From Lingula anatina (Eukaryota; Brachiopoda; Lingulata; Lingulida; Lingulidae), in contig NW_019774036.1 in the NCBI RefSeq assembly GCF_001039355.2, forward strand, positions 11,311 to 75,310: a stretch of DNA of 64,000 nucleotides, written 5' to 3'. Position 1 is the first letter of the stretch; each line of letters starts with the position of its first letter. A model generated the notes under the pieces. That model was not told where the DNA came from. It did no database searches and was given only the letters and a program-made list of their open reading frames with translations. Made by a program: the position numbers and the translations under genes. Positions 14,401 through 30,500 of the stretch are shown piece after piece.

Positions 14401-17400
14401 CCTGGGGTAAAGGGGGGGGGGGTGAGTTAAAAACCATTGATAATATATGGATGAATCAATAAGTTCAACATTCAACATATATATTGCACTGGCACCACTA
14501 AATTACCTTGGGATGATAGCACACATAAATAATCATGCTTTCAATACCTTAAATAATCTTCCAAAATCACTACTAAATTTTATTTTAAAAAACAAATGTC
14601 ACACAGCATTAAAGAATTAGTTAACTGTATCATAATACTCTTTAAATGCAACAATATATTTTTAATCATTTTCTAATTATCACAACTTTTTATCATTATA
14701 CAGTGAAGTATAGATGTGTCTCTCACCATCTCCGGGAGTTGGCCACAATGACACCATTATCAATGGAGAAGCTGTCCTTGGGAAGACCCGCAATGTTCCA
14801 CGCCTGAATTTTGATTGGTTCACCAAGAATCTTGGTCAGGGAGAACTCCTGGGTGCATGGAATCTTCTTCTCCTGCAGACAAAATTAAAGTGAAAGATTT
14901 AGTGTCTGATAGAGAGTATATTGCCAATGGTGAATCCTTGTTTAAGTTACCACAGAACAGATTTTAAAAAAAGCAATTACAACAGAAATTGCTAATTAAA
15001 AAACCCTATTGGTCAATCAGAGGCAGATTTAGGCCATCTTCTGGGTCTTCCGGAAGACGGTCAGATTTTCAAGTTTACATTGATGGGTATCCAATTTTTC
15101 CTGTTGGAAGACGGTCAAAATTGGAGGATGAATCAACAAAGATAATTTGGAAGCCTGTCAGTAAATAGCTCTGGATCCGCCCCTGGGTCAACAACAGGAA
15201 TAATTAAGACTGAAATAATAAAGTTTATCTCAGTTTACACATATATTTTTAGCTGCCTGTAGACCAACTGTCAATCCAATCAACACATCATAACTTTGTT
15301 TCTTTCATTTAATTCCCTATCTACGTTACTCACTGTGCAAGTCTTGACCCACAATGCAGTTTGTCTGTCCCTGAAGGCAGACGTGAATGGTCCAAGATAA
15401 GCCACAACCCCGGCTGATATCAGCACATCACCAGCCAGGTTGTCATAGATGTTCTGGAGGTTGGCAGCAGCCTGGGTCCACCTGGAAGACAGGGGATGTT
15501 ATTTGTTAAATACAGTCTCAATATTTACTAAAGAAACAAGCACACTATATCTTTCCAGGTTGTTTCATCATCATGACTAAGTTTTTGAAAATTATGAGAC
15601 ATAAAGCTTAATTAATATATGCACACAATTTTTCAAGCTATATCTGGGCCTCTTACATCTGCTAAAACATTATTACGTCATCGTGGTCATAGTAATCACC
15701 TTGTAAGCCCCAAAATAAAAATCTTAAAATTGTGTTTATACATACTGTAAAAATAAGTCTTAAAAGACTTCTTCAGTGGCCATAAACCACACCCACCTGT
15801 CCTTCTCGCCTCCTAATCCACCAATCAGCTTCTTGGCGCGCACCAGTTTCTTCCCACACAGGTCCACCTCAAACTCCAGCTTTGCCTTCTTGTCCGTCAT
15901 CTCCTGGAAGCTCTTGTTAAGGTTCGCCAACCTATCCTGGACCGCCTTCAGCTCAGCCCGCTTGGTATTCAAGATGCCCATGGTGGTGGCCAGTTCCGAC
16001 TCTGCCTCGGCCAGTTTGGCTTTCTTGGGGGCCACCACTTTGGCCACGCGGTCATAGATCTCCAGGGCCAGGATCCACTTGCAGAGACCCTCGGCAGCCG
16101 AGGAGGCTTTGGCAACTTTGACGGGGTCAAACTCGGGGTTGGTGCAGTATTCTTTTCTGATTTTGGTCATGACAGCAACCTTAAAACAGAAAATGCTTCA
16201 TGCTACAATGGAAGTTTTAAGGTATAAAACTTTTGAGTTCTATTGGTTAAACTGCCATTCAATGACTTTATTTTTACAAATAATTAAATAATATCTTAAT
16301 CATAAAAATCTTTACACAATATATGGATGTTTAAAATTAAGCTTTAAACAAAGTGATAACTCACTGGAATATTATCCTTGTCATACTCCTTCAACATATT
16401 CAGGAAATTCATGTCACCAAGAAGTTTCTTGGAAGGTCCCCAGTAGTCAAGAATCTTCTTTCCTGAGCCGCCTGGGTCGTTTATTTTCTCTGGTTTGATC
16501 TCCTTCATGACACATACGCCCTCCATCACAAGTTTCACACCAGCGGGAGGATTCTTCATCGACTTCACAATCGTAATGTCTGCTGGTTTGAGAGTATTCA
16601 AGGCAGAAATGGCCGCCTCCAAAGCAGGAATAGCCTCGGCCAAGTCGCCCTCACATTCTTCTTTAAGAGCCTTGGCAGCCGTGGCTTGCTCATTAGCCAC
16701 CTCCTCGTCTGCCTTTACTTTAATACTGGTCTCCTCAACTTCTACAGATTCTTTCTGGATAATCACCATCATCTTGGCGTTTTCCTCGGCGGCGACGGCC
16801 AGCTGTGGCTGAAGCTCTTCCAGCTCCTTTTGCATATCAGCAACCTGGCAAAGCAAACAATTATTTGCTATTTCTTTTTCAAACAGAAATAGATAATCTC
16901 TTTTTAAATAAAATTTTGATTAGCCATAGAAATGTTTCACTCACACCAAGGATAGGTTACCATGGCCACTTGATCTGCAAACTACAACACACTTCATAAA
17001 CTAATCCAATTTTCCATGATTTTTCCTATTAATTTCATCTTCCCACTCTTCCTTTACAAAGCTAATTATAATAAACTTAATTTCATCATATTTTTCCTCA
17101 CCTGAGAGGCAGCAAAGGCCAGTTTCTCCAGCCCCACTTCGTACCTCCTTTTGGCCTTCATGGTGGTGTCCTGTTTGGAGGTGAGCAGGTTCTTGAAGGA
17201 GTAGATCAGCTCCAGGTAAGAGGTCGGGGTCACGTAGTTATGTCTGCCAAGCTGCTCCAGGAAACTGAAGACAAAAATTGAGGGATTTTAATTGTGATTG
17301 TTAGAAAAGAATGAAAATTGCCTCCAGAGCTGTGACATGTTGGGGCAACTTGAGTGATATCACATATTTTATCGATTCTGAGCTCTTACTTTTTCATTTG

Positions 17401-18503
17401 CATCTATCATTTTGTATGTTTTTTTAAACAGGATAAATAAAACCATTACTGCTGTAAAAAACAAAACAGAAAACAAAGCCCCATCCAAAAGTCAAAAGCC
17501 AACAAAAGTCCAGGCTCCCACCTTGCAGAGAGATCAGCGGCACTGGTGTGAAAACTTTTACAGATGGTGACAATCTCCTTCTTCCAGTCCTCCTCAATGT
17601 CCAGGACCTCCAGGTACTTGGAGGCTACTCTCTCCAAGGCATCCTCAGGCCATGGCTGGAACCAGTCGATAGTACAGCAGTTGATAAGGGACGGGAACTG
17701 GCGGAGACGGTTACGGAAGGCATCTCCGATGGGACTGAAGGCGATGACGATGTGGAGGTTTTCGCGGCAGCGGTTGACGAAGAAGGCAAACAAGGCAAGT
17801 GGAGTGAACTCGGCGTTTTTGTCACCGGCTTGAGCAGCAGGTCTGACCAGCTGAAATGGGATAAATATATTGGTTAGTTAAAATATCTGAATGAGCTTGG
17901 ACATTCATACTATCTTTTCATTTAATTATTTCTGTACAAGAAATGCACATTCATCATAATACTTGTACTGAAAATATAGGTTAAGAAAATGACAAAGTGC
18001 TCTTAAATACTTAATACACATTTATGCACACATACGCACAAACATGCATACACACACATATCTGCACAGGCAGATACACATATACACAAAACACGCAAAC
18101 TGAGATCAACAACAGTAACAGTGTTCTACCTCCATCAGTTCTGCCTTCTCATCAGGAGGGAAGAGGTTGGGCACCTCCCCAGCATTAAGCAGGCCATCTA
18201 TGTCCTCTAGGAAGGACTCTTGTTTGATCTGAGAGTCTGTGATCAGGAATGTGGTCGGCTTGCCCTCTCCACCGGCCTTCTTCAGGACAGTCTGCAGGAG
18301 GGGGGAAATAGGATTTGTGAAACATGTGTCACCATATTGTTTCACTTTATTGATTTATCTTTTTATATTCTAAATCTGATGCACAGAATTAATAGACAGG
18401 TTTTATTTTATACATTACTGTTTACAAATGGACAAAAATCCCTCTTGAAACTCTTTAAAAAATTTTTCAGTGACTGCAAAATTGTTTTAAGGGCCTACAG
18501 AAA

Positions 18504-18558
<55 letters not shown>

Positions 18559-21500
18559 GAAGTGCTCTAACCTTGAGGTCCTCCCTCCACTCCTGTGTGC
18601 CATAGTTCTTGGAGATCTCTGGCTGGAAGAGTCCATACCCAGCCATAGCTGTGGCCAGTCTGGTCAGTGACTGGCGTCCACTACCTCCCACACCCACCAG
18701 GAGAGCATTTCCACCTGGCACACGCAGGATACGACTGATACGGGACAGATGCTCCAACGCATACCTGGGGGAGAGTTGAGGGGAGGGTTGTTCAGAATTA
18801 AGGTGTACTTTGACCTTGATGGTGAAATAAAGCACTCATCACCAATAAAGGTAAACTGTGTATTTCAATACGTCTAGTTTGCTAAGCATTTATACAAGTT
18901 TTTTTGTGACCATCAAACTGTCTGTTTACCCATGTGGTGCACAATAGCATTTATTAATACCATATATATTAACCAGCAAGCTCATATCAAACATTCAATG
19001 TACACATTACAACAAATACATCTCTGAAGCTTGGATTAAGAAGAAAGAAAATTGACTGAAAAATCCAAGTGAGTTCACCTGAAGATGACCAGGTCCATTC
19101 TATTCTTATGTGTCTGGTTGTACTCCTCCAGGGCACCCTCTGCTATAGTGTAGAAGGTATCCAGGGAGGACACCTCCTGGTACACACGATCTTCCGCGTC
19201 TGCATCGGGGTTCATGTAATCACCAAACATAAGACTTCGCAGGTCTGACTCAGCAAGCTGGAGAATAAATATTAGCAAGTTATGGAAAGGCTGGATACTC
19301 CATCACGGTTGTCTTTTACAGCAGTTACTGATACCTCAATAACGACTTTTTCCTGCAGATATTACATTTGGTTCAAATAACTTTCAAAATACAAATCAGG
19401 AACATTACTAGTGGAAGACGCAGCAGTAAACAAGAGGGGGAAAAGATGTTTGCTGATAAACAAATTACTGTATACTCAAGACTGTTACCACTCCAATGAC
19501 TATATAACACACTGTATGGTCAAAAATAATGGGTATATCACCAGATCAATGTCATATAGATAAAGATTATTTCTAATCTCAAGCAGATGGAGTACACACC
19601 TTTCCTCCCTGCCCTCCATTAGCCAGGTGTTCAAACACTGCGTCCATGCTTTCCTTGAAGTGGTCTTTTACCATCTCTCCTACGATCCTGATAAATAAAA
19701 GAGAATATTTATAATAACCCACATACAGCTGGTATCACATGCTTTTTTAAATAACATATTACTGTCTTTCTTTTTTTAACAATAACAAAAAACTCATACA
19801 ATTTTCAATGAAAAATGTACCATGAACATCCGTAATTCTTTTTTTCAAAAAATCAATTCTCTTTACTTAATTCCCTTAAAATGACCATATTTATCTACAT
19901 AGTAAACAGCCAAATATAAATGAAAGTGAAACTGTGTGTTGGTGACTTACTTGAAGAGCCATGCCCTGTCTTTGTCATCAATGAGACGGTCATAGAACAC
20001 CCTCATCACCTCGTGGACCCACAGTCTGGAATGATGGGAAAATTGAAGGAAATTTAATTTTTTTTCAATTTAAAAAGAAAATGAATGTACTGCTGTTATT
20101 ATTCTTATCCTTAGCTGTTTAGTCTCGTTTAATAATACACTTCTACATAACAGTTAACTATGATTTTTTCAAAGAATGCTCATAAAAGCATGTATTTATA
20201 GCTCAATGCATTTCTGATATTGACAAATTTAAAACAGAGTTCCAGGTTCAACCATTTACTTTCTTAGATTAACTATGTATTATAAAGTGTACAATTGTTA
20301 AACAGTCATTATGCATTATAGGGAGTTATTTACTTAACCCTAACCTACCTGATCATGACCCTCTTGTTCTCAACCTCGGTCTTCTTGATCAGACAAATTC
20401 CCAACACCACCCTGGAGAAGTCACGCAGGTTAAACAGGTAGTGCGACTTGGCCGGCGTCGGTAGCAGGTTCTGCATGGCTGCCTTGTAGATGTCCAGTGT
20501 CGCGTGAACGATCTGGTTGCCTGTGGCGAAGAAATCTGGTGGGAATTCTTGTCTCTGGAATGGAGAGGATTTGACTTTGATTTTTTTTGTTGTTACAAAC
20601 ATTTGAAGTAATGTTCTGAGTATGTGAAAATAATATAATGTTTTATATTTTTCCTTTCAGCTCATGCAATATACACTTTAAATAATTTAAGGACAGGGCA
20701 ACTGGAAATTGCCAAAATTCTAGTTCTGCTTAAAATAAAACAGGTGTACTATATATATGTCAAGTATATTGTACATACCCTCAAATATGTAGTCAACAGA
20801 GCAGAGAATATCTTGGTCATAGTTTCATCATTAAAAGGCGTGATGCCAACAATGTTGAAATGTCTCATGAATCTGGGAGTTACTTCATTTCGCCCGCCAC
20901 CAGGGGGACCCATGGCCGCCAGGAAAAGTAGTTCAATCAAGACAATCTTTGTGGTGTCTTTCAAGTCATACCTAGGAAAAATCAAGAGGCAAAAATGTTT
21001 ACCACATGGGTGTGTATGTTGGCAGAATTTATGCAGAATTTTGTACCATACCAGTCTCATCTCTGTTTGAAGTAAAACAAAGAAAAGCCACTGCATTAAT
21101 CATACACTGTGGCTAAAAAATGTGTGTAAAAAGTAATTATTCAATACAAACTATCTTTCCCCTAGGTACATTTTCTTGCTTCTATATAGTAGTTTCAAAA
21201 CACCAACAACCTGTTGCCAAACAAATGTAGATAAATTCTTTAAATTAAAAAATAAAAGAACTGCATGGTATCAAACCAAAATAGCAAGGAAAAACAAGTT
21301 CACTAAAAACAATTATGAAGTTGTTAAAAAAAATCTTAAGAACCCCCTTACCAGTTCCCATGATCAAAGAACTGTCTTAGTAACTCAATGGGAGGCTGAG
21401 CTCCGTAGATCTCCTTCTGGGGCATGTTCAAGTCGTCTACGAAGATGACGGCCTTCTTCCCAACCTGGGGTCCAAACACACCCTTCCTCCTCTTGTCAAG

Positions 21501-24500
21501 CCTGGACATGATGATGAACTGGAATAAGAAATATAGCAGCTGGTTAAAATATTGTTTATTTATGATTTCCAAAGTTGCATACTTCTTCTGATAAAATGGC
21601 TAAAGTGGAAACTTGATGATAATTTGCTTTCATTGTGATGTATCAGTGAGATTCAAATATATCAAATGTGCAGAATACTTTTAAGAATCTACACTATGCA
21701 AGTACCAACACTGAAATATTACACATGATAATTTAATAAAAAAATTTATGAAAAAAAAACTAAAAATAAATAAGTAAACACTTGACACTACTAATGCCAT
21801 CATGACTTCAATCATATTAAAACACAGGACCAGATTCAGCCATAACGTCCTGCCTACCTGTGTCTGGTTGGCACTGGTCTGAGCAGAGAAGTTGACAAAG
21901 GCTGGCATGTAACTCTCCTTGGACAAGTTGTTCATCATCTTCTCCTGGACGTAGGCACTCTTGCCTGTCCCTGTGGGGCCAACAAACAAGATGGGCCTGA
22001 AGGGGAGAGAGAAGAGTCAATAATTGATTGTCACAAGTATAACATAGAGTAGAGGAAAAAAGGGGATAAGAATTCATCTTAAAACTGAAGTATACTAGAC
22101 AAACTAACACTTGCACAAGCACATTGAAATGTCTAAGAAGTGGAAATTTGTCCAACATTAAAAAAAATAAGATTATGACAAGCTTCAGCGCCAAAATCAC
22201 AGTTCTTAGCCTTCAGGTTTGTTATGACATTTTTAATTTGATTCAGGTACATGCAAGTTAGCAAGCTATTATCAATCCAGTATATGGTGTTGTTAGCATG
22301 AAGATTTTTTGTCACTTTTCTCATCAAATAGTCTCTTTTTTTCCACTTACTTCTCATGTGTGATGCAGAGGTCCATCAGGTACGTGTAGCGAACCGTGTC
22401 CATGGTAGGCACCAAGATCTCACGGATCTTCTTATTGGCTGGAAGGTCAGAGCCTTTGACAAAGTCATTCCAGTGTCTCCACTGGCCGCGAGCTTTTTGC
22501 TGGAAATATCACAAGACAAATTAGTAATAAAAGTAATACCTGCTATAGGGGTTAATTACTAGTAGGTTACTTTGATGAACATATTTTAAAAGTAGAGCTT
22601 AATGACTAAAACAAATATATGATTAACATTAAGTACCTAGTAAGCCTTAGTTTATAAAAACTGTTAAATATTGAGAGTCCTAGGATTTTCAAAACTGAAT
22701 AATCAGTGTAGATTCAGACTGGAACTGTATCATTCTTTGTAAAAAAAACTTTAGCAAATTTTAAAGCAATAATACGGATGTATTATCTTCTCCTTACCTC
22801 AAACATGTAGTCATAGACCATCCCGTTGTCAGGGAGAGGGATGTCCAGCTTCCCCAGGGACTTAGGAATGGGGTTGTCTTCCTGCTTGCCTGCCAGCAGC
22901 TCACGGAAGAAAACATCAAACTTGGCTCGGCTGTCGTAGTCTGCAACGCCACCTATTGACCAGACGGCTGAGAAAATGATGGTGCTCTGGAAGAAATGTG
23001 AGAAATAATATTAGGTTGATGCAGGATAAAAATTGATTTTGATAATTCTGATAACAGGGTATTACAATATTGCATTTTATCACCGATGATAATTTTTGCT
23101 GTTAGCTGGTGCATACTTTTACAACCTACTGTAAAAAACAATTTCAAAGCTTATTATGAAAAAAAAAATGTCATTTAAAAACTATTTTCAAGACAAAAGT
23201 TGAAACAATTCAAATCAAGCAAAATCTTTAGTCAAATTCCATACAGCATAACAAATATATTTCTGTAATAACAAAGCCTCCAACTTTCTACATACAGTAG
23301 ATATCTATGAGTGTGTATATATTCCACGTACCACTAGGTATCCTCTGATATGTTTATTCTCCATGGCGTCTTCCTTATTGACCACATCATGCATCAACAT
23401 GTCAATGAAGTTCATGAAAGACTTCACCAAGTTGGCCATCTGAGTGGGACAGTACTCCTGGAATAGAGAGAGAAAAACACATAAATCAATGAAAGAGTTA
23501 TTGTGCAATGCTTGAAAATAACTTTCTGTGACAAAAATTCCAAATATTTTTAAGACAGCAAGACGCTGCCGCTATCACAGACAGTTACTGGCATCAAATC
23601 ACTACCAGACTCAATTAGATGAAGCACATCAAATACACATTGCATTTGCAAAACATCATTCTCTGATGAACATTAAAAAAATTCATACCTTGCACTGTTT
23701 CCTCATGAACTCCAGACAGGGGTCCACCATCCACTCAAACATCTCCTCTATCAGCTCTGACTCCACCTTGAGGGGCTCCGGGAGAACCTCCATCCACGAC
23801 TTCCTCAGGGGTCTCCAGCCCAGGGTGGTAGGTTCTAGGTACACCATACCACACCTACTGACTGTAGCAGGCTGTGAGAGAGAGAAAGGGGAAAAACTGT
23901 TTTATAATGTCTGTGTTAGTAATAATAAAAAGAGAGAATTTTTTAGGCAGTGTTTTAATACCTAGGAAGACCTTGATCAATTACTTTCTCATTGGTAATT
24001 ATAATTAACGTGTGGAAAATAACTAAATACACAAATTACTAACATAAAAATATTTCATCTCGATGCCACTAAGTTGTCTCTAGAAAGCAATGACTCAACT
24101 TACAGAGGCCACAGACAGATCCATGGTCTCAAAGATCAGACTCATGGGGTTGGACATCTGAATGATCTCTCCACTCATCAGACACAGCTTCTTGTTGTCA
24201 TCCAGCACCGTGTTCATGTTCTCAATCCACACCGCATCTACGGGACCGTCAAAGATGACCCACTTCCTGTCTGGCGTGTCTGTGGAGGCAAACTCTCTGA
24301 AGGTGTTGGCAACAATACCATCTGTCCACTGGAAGTGGTGGAAAAATAGGAATGTGTTATACAGGGATAACTCTGATTCATTAGAAAACATGTCTAATAT
24401 TGAATGACAAAAATTGGAAATAAAATAAATCTTTGTTTCTTAGAAGTATATAATTTTGACGATATGTAATACTTGTATATTAAAAGACACTGTATCTGTA

Positions 24501-27500
24501 GCTACAAAATTGCTTAATATATTAAATCTCTAGCTTCACACTGCACCTTTTTTATAGAGGACAAACAAAATGGATAAATTAATTCTTGCAAAATATACTC
24601 CTAAATGTAGTACTGTTGTCATTTTGTCATCTTATCATTGCTTTATTTCCATATCTTTAACACAAAACACAAACTTCAGGTGCAGTTAAAACAGGAGTAG
24701 GATGGATGAGGCAGTAATACGAATAGAACAGAATCTTCATGCAGAAATAACCCATACTTTTTCCCCAACAGAAAGGTTCTCTTTTTTTAGCAAGAGAAGT
24801 GTTTATTCAGTCATTTGTGCAATAAAGTAATTTAGCCAGCTATAAAAACAAATGCTTTTAAATAAAATAAGTATATTGGTCTAATGTCTGTGTCAGTTTT
24901 CATGGAGGTCAAGTGTCATGTGACCCTTGTCTGAGACAGTCTACAGTGCCATCTATAGGAGGTGTCTTAAAAAAGTACCAGCCACATGGTGGGCGGCTGA
25001 TGTTTGCACCATTTACCGTGCACGAGAGACCTCTACCCTTACCTTGCCCTTAAATATTGAATTCTTTTGACAAACAAAGCAAATTTAGTCATTTATAGAA
25101 ACTAATACATTTTTGGTATATCAGTGTTACATATTCTTATTATAAAATGCACTAACAATGATGTTATTATAATTCAATTGTAAACATCAATTACATAATT
25201 TTTTGATCAATCAAGAAATTTTCCTCTAGAATCAAGTTAACAGTCATAACACTAAACTAATGAAAAAACATAGAAGTTCTCTTTCAAGATAGATATTGAC
25301 TCCAGGAGACCTCACCTCGTGGGACACAGGGTCAAACTGTCCATACAACTGCCCCATGGTGATGGACTTGGGATTGATGACCCTGAACATGACCTTCTCA
25401 TACTCCTCCTCATGTCCCGTCTCGTTCAGCAGAGTCATGGCCTCCGCCAGTACATTGAGGACCACCGTCTTGCCCCCAAATGGTTCTCCAACCAACATGA
25501 ATCTGTACAAAAAGATATGACATTATACTACAGATATATTGTTTCATGGTTTGTAAATGAATTTTTTTTCATATCCTTATTGAATTAAATGCACTTTGCA
25601 TTTGTAACTTACATTAATCAAACAAAATTTATACAATTATTTTAAAACATTCTTAGCTAATAAGTTAGCATTCTTAAATAACAATTTAGAAATAATATAC
25701 ATGTGTATGCCACTATATTTCTGGTGCATGTATCTAGATCAGGGGAAGAACAAATACACAGTGCTTCAAATATTTTTTCCTCCAAATATCAAACAACTCT
25801 CTACTCACCCGTGTCTGACAATCATCATTTCATACGTCTGGATCACTTTCTCCAAGAAAAAGTCTACGGTCTGGATGTGGCGTTTCTCTGCCACCGTGGA
25901 GACGGCATCCAGGAATACCTTGTAGTCTGGTTTGGGCAGGACAACCCCGGGGAACAGATCAGAGATGATACCGTTAAACAGGGGGATGTCGTGGGCCAAG
26001 AATTTGGGCAGGTTAACGTCAATGATGGACCTCAGCAGCTGAGAAAAATAAAAGAGAATACTTTTATCATTTCACATGCTTTGCTTTTGTTGATCAACTG
26101 CAGAAACAAAAGGTTTTTTAAAAAACTGTCCATTTCACATTATGTTATACATTATCAAGAAGTATTAACAGGATAAAACATGTCACTGAAATTGATTTAT
26201 AAACTTTGTACACTTTTATCTCTTCTGCTTACCAGTATATTTTCATTCTCATCAGGAAACTTGAGCTTGAGATTTCCAGCAGCTGACAAGACAGCTTTCA
26301 CGGCTCTCATACCATAATCATAATGGAACTGTGACGACAGCTGCTCAGAACACAGACGATACGTCGTCACAATCTTCACTGCCAAGTTACGGGCATCCAA
26401 GAACCCAAATGAGTAGAGAGAAATTTCACCAATCATGGCGTAGTCCGGCACCATCATGGCCACAGTTCTGAACAGAACCTTGAGATTGTCTGGGAGTTCG
26501 GAGCGCCCTGCGTACCCAGGGTTCATGGTGATGCAGACATAGCAGGTGGGGACCAGTTTGAGCTCTGTGCCCTCAAATATGAAGGTGTCCACATTCCCCT
26601 GTACTGCTCTGATGATACACAGAATCTGGAACAGATAGGGGGGTTAGGATAAAAATGTCTAAAAAGCATCCATGAAAAATAATATATTATTAATCTATTT
26701 TTCTGTTGTCATGACTGCAAAAAAATTAATACTATTAATTTTCCAACTTCACTATCCATATGCAAGTACAATTGCAGTACAGACCATTTACATGTTTTCT
26801 GAATTTTATATTTGTGTGACATATCTCTGTTCCAATTTTTTCCTCAAAATTTAGCACTCTTGGTCTATGAAAAACTATAAAACTTATATTTTCATATTTT
26901 TTAAATACAATATCAGAGTTGTCTCCCTACCTGCTGTGCCACCACAGAGAGCACCTCCAGTTCTATTCTGTTGAACTCGTCAAAACATGCCCAGGCACCA
27001 GCTGAGGCAAGACCTTTGAAGAACTGCAACAGACAAATAACACCAATTAATGTGAGCGTAAAAGAAACAATTCCCAATAATACATACTGTAACTAGTCTT
27101 TCTACATATATGCATGTCTTTTAACAGAATTTGTAATCTCAGAAGGAGAGTGACAGTTACCGTTCACAGAATGGGAATCATCTGAGATAACCCAAAGTGT
27201 CATGAGCTTAGCATAAAATAAAACAAACTTTTGTTGGCCTAACAGCTTCAGATGACTTCCACTAAAGACTATTTTCCAGTACTTCAGATTCAGTCTCCCT
27301 TACCTTCCCCATGGCAATATAATCCAGACCATCTGAGCAGTTGAAGACCACACACTGCACAGCCAGGGCCTTGGCAAGATCCTTGGTGGTCTCCGTCTTT
27401 CCTGTCCCTGCAGGACCCTCAGGGGCGCCATTCAGGTGGAGATGGTACGCCCCTATCAGGGTACGGTAACATCTGTCTGTCAGCGGGGTGATCACAAGAC

Positions 27501-30500
27501 TGGAATGGAAATTTAAATGTGATGTTGGAGATAACATTCCTCATAATGTTATTTCTACTGAAGTTAATTGTGGAAGGAACAGAAACTGAAAAGCAAAAAG
27601 AAAGCTAATCCCTAGCTCCAGATACACATTTTTATAATAAAGCAATTTGTAAATAATTTCCGAGCTGATATCTGTGACATAAATGAATACTAGGTGTAAA
27701 GAAACAAATGATTCAAACGACAATATTTATTTTACAAATCTAATGTTATTATAATAGACTATAAACATAACTTATGCGGTCCTGACCGATGACTACAACT
27801 TAATCTATTTCAGAAGATCATACAAAGATCATGGTAGTTACGTTGATCTAAATCAAAATTATTCTTGTGTCTAACCACCTAGAAACTTACCGTGCAGAAT
27901 TCCCCAGGTATTCATTGGCGTAACTGACTGTGGCATTGGTCAGCTTGACCTTGACCCTTTCATCTATCCAGTAATATCTGAGCTGGGCCAGCCACTGGAA
28001 GTCATTCTCTGAGGACACACCTGGGATTGGACAAATCAGATAGTGTGTTATATATTTTATTTTCTTATTGAATGCATTTCACAAGAGACTTTTGTGTCTG
28101 TGAAAAGAAGAAATTAAAGTCATTTTCTTCTTCCAGAACTTTTGATACATCTAAATAAAGGTACTACTACCATTTTATGTATATGACAAAAGAAATTGAA
28201 AAGAAAAATTACAGAACATAAAATATTTAAATAATCACAAAGTTAAGTACTAAGATATACAAAAACATAATCATTTAGTGGTGTATTTGTAGTAAAACAC
28301 CTTCCTAACCCTCTCTTACCTTTGTCGGCCATTTCCTTGGTCACATCTCTGGCGTGGACATCAATGACCACCAAGGCCCCAAGGGTTGTCCTCTGCTGTT
28401 TGGTCAGTTTTCCTCTGACCAGATCCACTATGTGGGCCATCTGCTGCTTTAACTTCTCCCAGTAATCCAGGAGTCCCTGCGGACCCCCTTTAATGGCTTC
28501 GTGGATCTCCAGGGTCCAGAAAATTTGGGACACAGCCAAGACCACCTGACCGGGCCAGTCCAAGACCCACTTTTCACGAGCGGTTGTTTCGTAGGCCTCG
28601 CGAGAGTCAGCGATGACGTCCCTCACAGAGACCAACATGGTGTCCTGTACCTGTAGCAGCCATTTCTCCACGGCGCCTCTTGCCTCAGACGTAGAGATGA
28701 CTTCACTGAGTTTGACTTTCTCCCCCTCACTACTGAACATGCTGTGGATGTCCAGGCTTTTGTCAAATTCTAGTTTTGCGATGCCTTCAAAACATTTCTT
28801 CAAGTGAGGCTGCACACGAGTTGGGTCCTTAGTCTCGGACAGAATCTCCAGCATTTCATCATTAGATAAGAAGAAGAACCTGGAATTATGTGATTAAAAC
28901 ACAAATAACTAAACTTTTTAGACACACTGTTATACAGCATAAATTTTTCATTTATTTGAGACATAGCATCTTAATTTAGCTTATCATCTATCCTGCAACC
29001 TTTGTAGGATGTTTCTAATAATACCCTGGAAAATTTCTTTTTAATTATAGAGTGCAAGTACATGTAGTTACAGCAAATCACCAAGAGCTATGAACACCCA
29101 TATATTCTCTAAATCAATACCCACCTTGGAAAGAACAATCTCTTCTTCTCCAGGTAGGCATTCAGCCCCTTGTTGATCTTGTCCAGGAGAGCGTTGCTGT
29201 CTACTAGTTTCTCCAGAAGTCCATTGAGACTGGTGGCCGCCATTACCTGGACAGGGACAAACAGGGGTTATATCACTTAAAACTAAACAACTTGTTTGCC
29301 TCATCTGCTCACAATATTTTATTTATACAGATTACCAATATCTTTATGTAGAAATGATACTTTTTGGCATTATTCAGATACTTAAAAATTTATTTTAAGC
29401 AAGAGTTTTTGAATTTCAATAATTCTAAGAATTCATAATGTGGAATTGTTTGCACCTAATTTTTCAAATAACAGTTTTTCATAATTTCACACTTTTTTCT
29501 TAGAACTTTTTTTTTTCTAAAACCATGTTATTACAATATTTTTCTTGAGAAAACTTATAAAGGCTAGACATTGGTATACAGTTTACTTACAACTATTACA
29601 ATAAAATTTTAACAAGACCAATATTAGTAATGCTAAAACTAAAAGTCACCAGAGAGAAGTCAAAGAAGATAGAAATGCTATAGTTACCTGGTCCACCTAT
29701 GAGATGAAGAGAAAAAAGAGAGGAAAAGATATAAGACAAAGAAGCAGAGCAAGAAAAATCTAGACAGACTACAAGAAAAATACTAAGTAGAAAGCCAAGA
29801 GAAGTAAGACCTGAAGCAAAATATTCTACATACATTGGCCTTTATAAAACCAAGTATTTGAAATGTAAAGAAGGCAATGGAGCAAGTTCAACTAATAAGC
29901 TTGTGCCTCTAGCAGCTAGGGCAATAGCAGGAAGCTTCACCTGATTCCTAGTTCTCATCTTTTATGTTTTGTTTGCTTTAGCATGTGGCAAAGATGTCAT
30001 AAAATTGCACTCTATTACAGCTCTTAATTTATAAGCACATTCCTGGCCTATATGAAGTAAAACTACAGCAAAACCACACCAAAACCATACCTTGGGATCC
30101 CTGACAGTGTGTTTCATCACATCCTTCCAGTTTCTGTCAACAGTCTGGAAGAGCCGTCCCTCCTCTGGCATCTGTGACATGATGTCCTCAGAGGAGAAGA
30201 TGGGCTCCAGGTAGAGCCACTGTGCCTGTACCTTCAGCCACTCGTCTATTGTCTCCTGGATACGCATCAGACGGTCCTCCCATTCCTAGAGAGCAAAAAA
30301 CAGGTCATATTTTCTTCTGAGATTAATAACATTTAGTCTCATTTTGTCAAAGTGACTATAAAAAATATCTTACAGTGATGTGGTACTTAACATTGCCACC
30401 ATTAAATAGAAATAAATATATTTCTTTTCATATTTAAATAAAATACTAACATAACTCAATTAATCAAAATACCATGCTCACATGATAGCAAAATTAATCG

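Larger units (their letters stand above)
10956..14872 (-). other. DNAH12: DNAH12 exons for AAA5 (residues ~2916-3223)
   Basis: Exons 14727-14872, 14187-14401, 12172-12364, 11479-11671 and 10956-11128. Recognisable stretches are [58 protein letters not shown] and [23 protein letters not shown]5 does not bind nucleotide in dyneins. The 1.8-kb intron 12365-14186 contains no gene or obvious repeat that I can name. The intron between 11671 and 12172 carries a small terminal-inverted-repeat element (see 11853). Confidence 0.93.

Noticed and set aside
18001-18080. CACA-rich stretch considered as a CRISPR-like or satellite array
   Set aside because: Irregular ACACAT-type simple sequence without a fixed unit and spacer.
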